A stretch of DNA of 5,423 bases, taken from NCBI GenBank assembly GCA_039806065.1, contig JBDKJS010000073.1, positions 1-5,423 on the forward strand, given 5' to 3'. The notes beneath the pieces were generated by a model. The model was not told where the DNA came from and did not search any database. It saw only the letters and a program-made list of their open reading frames with translations. Made by a program: the position numbers and the translations under genes. Shown piece after piece: positions 1 through 5,418 of this stretch. The DNA is from JBDKJS01 sp039806065. GTDB taxonomy: Bacteria; Bacteroidota; Bacteroidia; AKYH767-A; 2013-40CM-41-45. Positions within the stretch are counted from its first letter, which is position 1; each line of letters begins with the position of its first letter.

Positions 1-140
1 AATTATCGCGCGACCCTAAGCCCCTGCCCACCCTCACGCTCAATCCTTCGGTGAAATCAATTTTTGATTTCACATTTGATGATATTCAAATCAATCATTA
101 CCACCCACATCCTGCTATAAAAGCACAGGTGGCTGTATAA
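1..140 (+). CDS. thyA: Thymidylate synthase, C-terminal fragment (5' end outside window)
   Basis: The frame starting at base 3 is open from the window edge to the TAA at 138-140 and gives the last 45 residues of a thymidylate synthase. Visible family landmarks are LSRDPKPLP near the start, SIFDFTFDDI in the middle, and the C-terminal YHPHPAIKAQVAV, which corresponds to the E. coli ThyA end YDPHPGIKAPVAI. The C-terminal segment closes over the active site in this family. The catalytic cysteine and dUMP-binding residues lie upstream of the window and cannot be judged. The enzyme converts dUMP to dTMP using methylene-tetrahydrofolate and releases dihydrofolate, the substrate of the next gene's product. 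thyA-folA adjacency is a common bacterial arrangement. Bases 1-2 (aa) are the end of a preceding codon. Identification is secure; only the length is unknown. Confidence 0.95.
   Translation, partial: LSRDPKPLPTLTLNPSVKSIFDFTFDDIQINHYHPHPAIKAQVAV
51..94 (+). repeat. Nested inverted repeats inside the thyA 3' end
   Basis: A perfect 10-base inverted repeat, gtgaaatcaa (51-60) and ttgatttcac (64-73), is separated by three T residues. A second inverted repeat follows directly: atttga (74-79) with tcaaat (86-91), loop of six. In addition ttgattt (64-70) is complementary to aaatcaa at 88-94, so the central arm could pair with either flank. All of this lies in thyA codons for the SIFDFTFDDIQI stretch, whose codons are AT-rich, so chance is a real alternative. 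Whether it forms in RNA or binds a protein is unknown. Confidence 0.5.
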
Positions 141-153
141 TTTTTTTTAACCA

Positions 154-654
154 ATGATTCTTTCGCATATTGTAGCCATAGCCTCTAACCATGCCATTGG
201 TAGAAATAATAAATTGCTCTGGTCCTTGCCTGATGATATGCAATTTTTTAAACATAAAACGCAAGGCCATTGCATTATCAGCGGGCGAAAGAATTATGAA
301 AGTATCCCCACTAAATTTAGGCCTTTGCCTAACAGAACAAATATTGTGGTGTCTCGCAGTATGGCTTACCAGGCCAACGGAGCCATCGTTTGTGAATCCA
401 TAGCTGATGCCATTACGCAAGCTAAACAGCATGATGAAACAGAGTGCTTCATCATAGGCGGAGGCGAAATTTATAAACAGACTATGCACCTTATCAATAA
501 GATTTATCTTACCAAAATAAATTACACTTTCGAGGCTGATACATTTTACCCACCCATCAATTGGGCCGAATGGAAAATAGTAAACCAGTCAGAACACTCT
601 CGTGATGCCAAGCATGCTTACGATTTTATCTTTTATGAATTGGTGAAAATTTAA
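154..654 (+). CDS. folA: Dihydrofolate reductase
   Basis: This 166-residue protein has the usual length of chromosomal bacterial DHFR. It reduces dihydrofolate to tetrahydrofolate with NADPH in the cytoplasm. Visible landmarks are the N-terminal strand and AIG (residues 14-16), the flexible loop ending in LLWSLPDDM with the substrate-protonating acid at D28 (E. coli D27), GRKNYESI at 44-51, and LPNRTNIVVSR, where R61 matches the folate-glutamate-binding Arg57. GGGEIY at 102-107 is the cofactor-binding turn, and T120 in YLT matches Thr113. Compared with E. coli, Leu22 replaces Pro21, Asn47 replaces Thr46, and there are about three extra residues before RPLP. I believe these occur in Bacteroidota DHFRs, but that is from memory. 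The ATG at 154 lies 13 bases after the thyA stop, with a run of eight Ts and no Shine-Dalgarno in between. Start choice is supported by alignment of the N-terminus with E. coli FolA. Confidence 0.97.
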   Translation: MILSHIVAIASNHAIGRNNKLLWSLPDDMQFFKHKTQGHCIISGRKNYESIPTKFRPLPNRTNIVVSRSMAYQANGAIVCESIADAITQAKQHDETECFIIGGGEIYKQTMHLINKIYLTKINYTFEADTFYPPINWAEWKIVNQSEHSRDAKHAYDFIFYELVKI

Positions 655-663
655 AATTCTGTT

Positions 664-1608
664 ATGAAAATTTTAGTGATTGATAATGTGCATCCGGTTT
701 TCTACCAATCATTGCCACAGCATGCCATTTGTATTGACGCCACTAAACTTAGCAGTGATGCTATCCAGCCACTTTTGCATGATGTGCAAGTAATAGTTAT
801 TCGCAGCCGTTTAGCTATCGATAAAGCTTTCATAGACGCAGCGCCAAACCTTAGAGTAATACTTCGGGCGGGCGCTGGTTTGGAAAGTATTGATACAGAT
901 TATGCGCAGGCTAAAGGAATAGCTTGTTTTAATTCGCCAGAAGGAAATCGTGATGCTGTGGCCGAACATGCCATGGGCATGCTGTTAATGCTGCTTCATA
1001 GACTGCATTTAGCCAATGCCAGCGTGAAAAAAGGCGAATGGCAACGTGAATCTTTTAGAGGTACTGAGCTCGGTGGCAAGCGAGTGGGCATCATAGGTTA
1101 TGGTCATATGGGAAGTACGTTTGCCAAAAAATTAAGTGCTTTCAATTGTGAATTGTTAGTGTATGACAAATATAAATCACCTATAGCTGATCCCTTTGTT
1201 AGGCAAGTATCGCTGGCAGAGCTGAAGCAGCAAAGTGAGATTATTAGCTTGCATGTACCTTTGACAGCAGAAACCACTCATTATATCGACCAGAATTTTA
1301 TAGCTGAATGCAAGCATCCATTTATACTCTTGAATTTGGCGCGTGGAAAATGCGTTCAAACCGAAGCTCTGTTACAAGGTTTGGAATCAAAAAAAATAAA
1401 AGGCGCTTGCCTTGATGTGAATGAGTATGAAGACACATCCTTCAACCAAGGAGCCTGGCACCATCAGTTACTACCACATTGGGAATCACTCAAACAGCAT
1501 GATGATGTAATTCTTACCCCTCATATTGGAGGATGGACAGTGGAAAGTTTTTATAAAATAGCACAAGTACTCGCCAGCAAATTAATGGAATACCAACTAG
1601 TGCCATGA
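664..1608 (+). CDS. D-isomer-specific 2-hydroxyacid dehydrogenase, phosphoglycerate dehydrogenase-like
   Basis: This 314-residue cytoplasmic NAD-dependent oxidoreductase has the two-domain D-2-hydroxyacid dehydrogenase layout. The N-terminal substrate domain shows RSR (47-49), RAGAGLESID (68-77) and a segment with NRDAVAEHAMGMLL (95-108). The Rossmann domain carries GYGHMG (145-150) and D168 at the end of the second strand, which favours NAD over NADP. Catalytic residues are visible: R227 in NLARG, E256 in the DVNEYED segment and H287 in TPHIGG. By family, 3-phosphoglycerate oxidation (first step of serine synthesis) is the best guess, because RSR and RAGAGLESID resemble SerA. However, there is no C-terminal ACT domain (E. 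coli SerA has about 410 residues), and the stretch between E256 and H287 is longer than in SerA. Another D-2-hydroxyacid substrate is possible. The start lies nine bases after the folA stop and the stop overlaps the next gene by four bases. The neighbouring folate genes make a serine/one-carbon role attractive, but this is inference. Confidence 0.9.
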   Translation: MKILVIDNVHPVFYQSLPQHAICIDATKLSSDAIQPLLHDVQVIVIRSRLAIDKAFIDAAPNLRVILRAGAGLESIDTDYAQAKGIACFNSPEGNRDAVAEHAMGMLLMLLHRLHLANASVKKGEWQRESFRGTELGGKRVGIIGYGHMGSTFAKKLSAFNCELLVYDKYKSPIADPFVRQVSLAELKQQSEIISLHVPLTAETTHYIDQNFIAECKHPFILLNLARGKCVQTEALLQGLESKKIKGACLDVNEYEDTSFNQGAWHHQLLPHWESLKQHDDVILTPHIGGWTVESFYKIAQVLASKLMEYQLVP

Positions 1609-2657
1609 AACGCAAGAAGCAATTTTTATATTGGGCCCTGGTGGTATGGAACATTGGCACGCTACAAGCCCAAGTGACTATTGAAGCCGGTAGGGGATTC
1701 ATCATACCCCACCGACCATCAATGAAACACCTCATTAAAAAACCAATCCATCATTTACAAATAGGCTATAGAATCAATGCCAATCCTACTTCTGCTATGA
1801 TGCAAGCATACCGGCATCCATCCTTTTATTTAAAAGCCTTGGCGCTAGAGTGGGGCAATCCATCACAGTTGGGCATGGGTTTGGGAGTGGTAGGAGGGGT
1901 TCAGTGCTACTTATCGGCTCAAAGAGTCAATTCCATATTTATGGGATGGGGCATGGGAATGGCTACCCAATCATTTCAAAGATTAGAAAATTATAAAAAT
2001 AATGCCATAGGCTCTTTCCTCAATACGGTGGTACAATTGCAATACCACCATGTTTTATGGCGCAATGAAACCAATACATTGCAAGCATTGCTGGATCTCA
2101 CCCATTTTTCAAATGCCAGTTATAGCACACCTAATTTGGGGATCAATAGTATTACACTGGGCGCTGCTTACAGTTTTGGAACCAAGTCCATTTCCGCTGG
2201 TACCACTGCATTGCCAGAGGCTCCCTATAGCATGGTGCTGGAGGCTAGTGCAGCAGGTTTTTTAAAGGAAAATTACCCGCCTGATGGCGAAAAATTTTTT
2301 GCACATACTTTTTCCATAGCTGCTGGCCATCGCACAGGTTATAAATCAAGCTGGCTGCTGCGCTATGATTATTTTTTTGATCAAAGCCTTGCCTACAAAA
2401 CAAATCCGAGCAATACTTCGCTCCAAAACAGGCATGGCCTTGCTTTAGAACACCAACTCCACTTTAGTAAGGTAACATTGCTATTGGGCATGGGAGCCTA
2501 TGTTCGTGCAGCGTATCGAGAGGATGGGCCGCTCTATCACCGTATCACCCTTCGGTATCATTTTATTGAAAACTTGTTTTTAAATATCGGACTCAAATCT
2601 CATTTCGCTAAGGCTGATTATGCCGAAATAGGTTTAGGCATTAAATTGTTTCGCTAA
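1605..2657 (+). CDS. PagL-like acyloxyacyl hydrolase (lipid A 3-O-deacylase family), outer-membrane beta-barrel
   Basis: This 350-residue exported protein begins with a basic, hydrophobic signal peptide that probably ends after A22 (TLQA/Q). The rest alternates like outer-membrane beta strands, and the C-terminus ends in KLFR with a penultimate aromatic residue. The identifying motif is HFSNA at 167-171 followed by PNLGIN at 176-181, matching P. aeruginosa PagL HYSNA...PNDGIE, whose catalytic triad is His126, Ser128 and Glu140. Here H167 and S169 are present, but the Glu position (14 after the His) is Asn181. PagL removes the 3-O acyl chain from lipid A; activity of this homologue is therefore uncertain. 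NNAIGSFLN (132-140) is another stretch I associate with Bacteroidota members. At about twice PagL's length, it has a second strand-rich half (about 206-350). The ATGA overlap with the dehydrogenase stop and the directly abutting next gene suggest translational coupling. Confidence 0.82.
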   Translation: MKRKKQFLYWALVVWNIGTLQAQVTIEAGRGFIIPHRPSMKHLIKKPIHHLQIGYRINANPTSAMMQAYRHPSFYLKALALEWGNPSQLGMGLGVVGGVQCYLSAQRVNSIFMGWGMGMATQSFQRLENYKNNAIGSFLNTVVQLQYHHVLWRNETNTLQALLDLTHFSNASYSTPNLGINSITLGAAYSFGTKSISAGTTALPEAPYSMVLEASAAGFLKENYPPDGEKFFAHTFSIAAGHRTGYKSSWLLRYDYFFDQSLAYKTNPSNTSLQNRHGLALEHQLHFSKVTLLLGMGAYVRAAYREDGPLYHRITLRYHFIENLFLNIGLKSHFAKADYAEIGLGIKLFR

Positions 2658-3380
2658 ATGACTAAGTATTTTTTAACCTTCCTGCTATTCCTTACCTTTG
2701 GTTGCAAGAAAGATCATCGGCTTGATTGCCTCACCTCATTTGGTAAAATTGTTTCGCAACAAAGGCTAGTGCCCCCTTTTCATACCCTCATTGTGGATCA
2801 AACAATGAATGTAACCATCCTACCTGATACCCTTTTCAGAATTGATGTAATCACCGGCCAAAATATAATTACCGGCATTGCCACTACGGTAGATCAGGGC
2901 ACGCTTGCTATTGCAGATCATAATAAGTGCAATTGGGTTCGCAGTAGTCAAAATCAAACCATAGTGGTGGTGCATTGTAAGAATGTGAATACCATCATTC
3001 ACAATGGTGTGGGCACCATAACCCTACTTGGATCCATTACGCCACATACCCTCACCATCAATAATTGGAGCAGTGGCAATATAGCGTTGCACACCCAATG
3101 CGACTCACTCAAAATCATTCAACATGTGGGAGTGGGTGATGTAAGCGCCACAGGCAGCGCACCTTACCTTCAAGTTTACAATGCCGGCAATGGCCGGTCG
3201 CAGTTTCAATCCTTTAATGCCACCACCGTAGAGGTGGACCAGCGTAGCACCAATGATGTGACCATAGCAGCACCCACCAAGCTTATCTGCAGCATTATAA
3301 GTCTGGGCAATGTATATTACACCGGTTCGCCCATTATTGATTTGAAAAAAAATGGTGCAGGCAATCTTATCCGCTATTAG
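2658..3380 (+). CDS. Lipoprotein with DUF2807 (GIN, putative autotransporter adhesin head) domain
   Basis: This 240-residue protein starts with a short hydrophobic segment and the lipobox LTFGC, giving lipidation at C16 and a mature start CKKDH. After about residue 40 it is a chain of short beta strands separated by glycine- and asparagine-rich turns, such as HNGVGTITLLGS (115-126), VGVGDVSATGS (157-167) and NAGNGRSQFQS (175-185). It ends in NGAGNLIRY. This pattern, together with CNWVRS at 91-96, is what I associate with DUF2807/GIN proteins of Bacteroidota, which are predicted to form a beta-helix-like repetitive fold. The molecular function of the family is not established, so none is claimed. 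Besides the lipidated cysteine it has C24, C91, C107, C148 and C211. The ATG directly follows the stop of the PagL-like gene (TAA then ATG), so the two envelope proteins are almost certainly co-expressed. Location is a membrane-anchored periplasmic or surface protein; which leaflet cannot be told from CKKD. Confidence 0.85.
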   Translation: MTKYFLTFLLFLTFGCKKDHRLDCLTSFGKIVSQQRLVPPFHTLIVDQTMNVTILPDTLFRIDVITGQNIITGIATTVDQGTLAIADHNKCNWVRSSQNQTIVVVHCKNVNTIIHNGVGTITLLGSITPHTLTINNWSSGNIALHTQCDSLKIIQHVGVGDVSATGSAPYLQVYNAGNGRSQFQSFNATTVEVDQRSTNDVTIAAPTKLICSIISLGNVYYTGSPIIDLKKNGAGNLIRY

Positions 3381-3389
3381 CAAATTGAT

Positions 3390-3397
3390 TACTTTCG
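3390..3397 (+). promoter_or_regulatory. Putative Bacteroidota -7 promoter box for the ABC-F gene
   Basis: TACTTTCG at 3390-3397 matches five of the six fixed positions of the Bacteroidota -7 consensus TAnnTTTG. It sits in the only gap (26 bases) separating the ABC-F gene from the upstream gene cluster. I find no good TTTG-type -33 element at the expected spacing; the nearest TTTG (3341-3344) is too far upstream. If the box is used, transcription would begin only a few bases before the ATG at 3407. The call rests on position and a short motif, so it is tentative. Confidence 0.4.
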
Positions 3398-3406
3398 CGG
3401 CTCATT

Positions 3407-5314
3407 ATGCTTTTATCGCTTAGCAATATATCATTCGAATTCGGAGGTAGGTATTTATACAAAGACGTTTCATGGCAGATCAATGCCGGAGAAAAAATAG
3501 GACTCATCGGAGCCAATGGAACCGGAAAATCTACCCTACTCAGAGTTATTACCGGACAGTATCAAGTAGAAAGTGGCACCATCAATAAGCTGCGAAACCT
3601 TTCCATCGGTTTTTTAAATCAAGACCTACTATCCTACAACACACAAGAAAGCATCCTTCATGTGGCCATGCAAGCTTTTGAAGAGGCACTTCAAGTACAA
3701 GATAAAATTAACGAACTGCTTCTCAAAATAGAAACCGATCATTCTGAAGAAGTGCTCCATCAGCTGCACGACCTTCAGCTAAAATTTGATCACCTTGATG
3801 GATACAATTTACAACATAAAGCCGAAGCACTTCTTGAAGGTCTGGGCTTTGCTACCGCTGACCTTAACCGCCCCATGAATCAATTCAGTGGTGGATGGCG
3901 CATGCGTGTTATGCTTGCCAAAATCATCCTGCAAGAGCCAGATATTCTCCTGCTCGATGAACCAACCAATCACCTCGATCTTCCATCTATTAAATGGATA
4001 GAAGAATATCTAAGCAATTACGCTGGCACCATCATCATCGTTTCGCACGATAGGTATTTCCTTGACAACATCGTTACCAGCATAGTAGAGGTAAATCACC
4101 AACGACTTTATCATTACAAAGGAAATTATACCGATTTCCTAGAGCAAAAAGCTGAACGCGATAGCTTGCAGCAATCACGGTTCGATAATCAACAGAAATA
4201 TATCAAGGAACAACAGCAACTCATCGACCGATTTAAAGCAAAAGCCTCCAAAGCCAAAATGGCCCAGTCAAGAATGAAAATGCTGGAACGAATGGATCGT
4301 GTAGATGAAGTGGCATCAGATGCCGCTGCTGCTAAATTCAAATTCAATATTGGTACACAGCCCGGCCGAACACTCAAAGACCTGGCCATCCAAAACAAAA
4401 GCTATGCACAACAACAAATACTTAACAACACCCAGTGCAAAGTACTCCGTGGCGATAAAATAGCACTCATAGGAGCTAATGGAAAAGGAAAGTCAACATT
4501 GCTGCGCATGCTCCATCAAAGCGAACCCTTCATCGGCCAATACATCGATGGGCACAATGTAAACACATCATTCTATGCACAGCACCAACTCGAAAGCTTA
4601 GACCTCAACCTCGATCCGCTCGAAGAACTCATCCGCTTTGCGCCCGATCGAACCGATGGAGAAATAAGAAAAATACTTGGCTCATTCCTCTTCAGCGGTG
4701 ACGATGTGTATAAGAAAATTAAAGTACTCAGCGGAGGCGAAAAATCAAGAGTAGCACTTGCTAAATTGGTTCTCAGCAATGCCAATTTTCTCCTGCTCGA
4801 TGAACCCACCAATCATCTCGACATGAAAACTGTCAACACGCTCATCGATATACTCAATGATTATGAGGGTAGTTTTGTAGTAGTTAGCCACGACCGCTAT
4901 TTTTTTTCAGAAATAGCCAATAAAATCTGGTACATCGAAGATGAACAAATAAAGGAATATCCGGGCAGCTACCATGAGTTTGAAGAGGCACGTGCCGAAG
5001 CCCTAGCACGCCAAAACACCATAAAGAAGGAACAAAAAACACAACGCGAATCAAAAGATAAAAAAAATACCACCGAACCTAAAAACCAAAAGGCCGCCAT
5101 TCAAAAAAAACTGGATCACACCGAGGCGCAGCTCAAGCAAACCAAACTAGCCATTGCCCAACAAGAATTAGCCATGGCCCAGCCCCAGATATTTAATGAC
5201 AAATCGCAACTGCAAGCAGCAGTAACCCAAGTGCAACAACTCAAAGAAACCCAAATCACCCTCCAAGCTCAGTGGGATCAACTTTTCGATGACTTTGCTA
5301 ATATAACCGATTAA
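3407..5314 (+). CDS. ABC-F family ATPase, YheS/ABCF3-like
   Basis: This 635-residue soluble protein has two ABC ATPase cassettes and no membrane segments, the ABC-F hallmark. Cassette 1 shows Walker A GANGTGKS (35-42), signature FSGGWRMR (160-167), Walker B LLLDEP with E185, and the switch His H214 in SHDRYF. The linker (about 245-320) contains DRFKAKASKAKMAQSRMKML, very like E. coli YheS. Cassette 2 shows GANGKGKS (356-363), LSGGEKSR (441-448), DEPTNHLD around E466, and H495. A short arm subdomain lies at roughly 83-148. The C-terminal 110 residues are charged, Gln/Lys-rich and probably a coiled coil, as in YheS (637) and Uup (635). ABC-F proteins bind the ribosomal E site and relieve stalled or inhibited translation; some confer antibiotic resistance, but nothing here marks this as a resistance type. 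Both catalytic glutamates are intact. The ATG at 3407 gives the standard N-terminus. It is probably transcribed from its own promoter. Confidence 0.93.
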   Translation: MLLSLSNISFEFGGRYLYKDVSWQINAGEKIGLIGANGTGKSTLLRVITGQYQVESGTINKLRNLSIGFLNQDLLSYNTQESILHVAMQAFEEALQVQDKINELLLKIETDHSEEVLHQLHDLQLKFDHLDGYNLQHKAEALLEGLGFATADLNRPMNQFSGGWRMRVMLAKIILQEPDILLLDEPTNHLDLPSIKWIEEYLSNYAGTIIIVSHDRYFLDNIVTSIVEVNHQRLYHYKGNYTDFLEQKAERDSLQQSRFDNQQKYIKEQQQLIDRFKAKASKAKMAQSRMKMLERMDRVDEVASDAAAAKFKFNIGTQPGRTLKDLAIQNKSYAQQQILNNTQCKVLRGDKIALIGANGKGKSTLLRMLHQSEPFIGQYIDGHNVNTSFYAQHQLESLDLNLDPLEELIRFAPDRTDGEIRKILGSFLFSGDDVYKKIKVLSGGEKSRVALAKLVLSNANFLLLDEPTNHLDMKTVNTLIDILNDYEGSFVVVSHDRYFFSEIANKIWYIEDEQIKEYPGSYHEFEEARAEALARQNTIKKEQKTQRESKDKKNTTEPKNQKAAIQKKLDHTEAQLKQTKLAIAQQELAMAQPQIFNDKSQLQAAVTQVQQLKETQITLQAQWDQLFDDFANITD

Positions 5315-5388
5315 CCCCCCACCTATATAGTGGTGCGGCATCACCTCCACAGCCATCGATCATCAGCAGTGCCGGTGTTCGCTCATAG
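5315..5388 (+). other. Non-coding stretch after the ABC-F gene
   Basis: No credible reading frame is present. A small possible hairpin, ggtg (5332-5335) with cacc (5342-5345) and loop cggcat, lies 17 bases after the stop codon. The first arm could instead pair with cacc at 5320-5323. The heptamer agtgccg occurs twice, at 5368-5374 and 5387-5393. None of these is strong enough to name as a terminator or RNA gene. Confidence 0.4.
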
Positions 5389-5418
5389 TGCCGCCAAAAA
5401 AAGTTTTTTTTGGCGGCA
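5389..5418 (+). terminator. Strong palindrome downstream of the ABC-F gene, possible terminator
   Basis: Bases 5389-5402 (t, gccgcc, then seven A) are perfectly complementary to 5405-5418 (seven T, ggcggc, then a), with only gt between them. In RNA the innermost pair or two would open to form the loop. The layout is the reverse of a classical terminator: the GC pairs are at the base of the stem and the A/T tract is inside it. No T-run follows on either strand before the window ends. Its place 75 bases after a stop codon favours a transcription-ending or mRNA-stabilising hairpin; a dispersed intergenic repeat is the main alternative. Confidence 0.5.

Noticed and set aside
115..489. Open frame on the minus strand across folA (124 codons)
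   Set aside because: It lies fully antisense to a clear dihydrofolate reductase, has no recognisable domain, and its apparent length follows from the codon use of the real gene.
154..654. Trimethoprim-resistant DHFR because of substitutions relative to E. coli (Leu22, Asn47, loop insertion)
   Set aside because: The differences look like lineage variants, the length and context are chromosomal (next to thyA), and resistance cannot be read from these positions alone.
2050..2265. Alternative + frame inside the PagL-like gene (71 codons)
   Set aside because: It overlaps the catalytic-motif region in another frame and has no recognisable protein features; the main frame is uninterrupted from signal peptide to C-terminal strand.
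2848..2876. Short near-repeat taatcaccggc / taattaccggc in the lipoprotein gene
   Set aside because: It reflects the repeated residue pattern ITG...ITG in a repetitive beta protein and is not an independent DNA element.
3105..3383. Open frame on the minus strand across the end of the DUF2807 gene (92 codons)
   Set aside because: Antisense to a well-supported lipoprotein gene; the translation shows no signal peptide, motif or family pattern.
4189..4812. Minus-strand frames inside the ABC-F gene
   Set aside because: They cover the conserved linker and second ATPase cassette of the ABC-F protein and read as low-complexity Ser/Leu/Arg text, typical of antisense shadows.
3407..5314. Antibiotic-resistance type ABC-F
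   Set aside because: The arm is short and the linker matches the housekeeping YheS/ABCF3 pattern; no resistance-type extended linker or leader-peptide attenuator is visible upstream.
3407..5314. ABC transporter import/export component
   Set aside because: Two fused ATPase cassettes without membrane segments, plus the KAKASKAKMAQSR-type linker, define ABC-F translation factors instead of transporters; no permease gene is adjacent.
5315..5388. Small RNA or riboswitch in the 3' non-coding stretch
   Set aside because: Only 4-base stems and a duplicated heptamer are visible; nothing matches a known structured RNA and no promoter box is evident.
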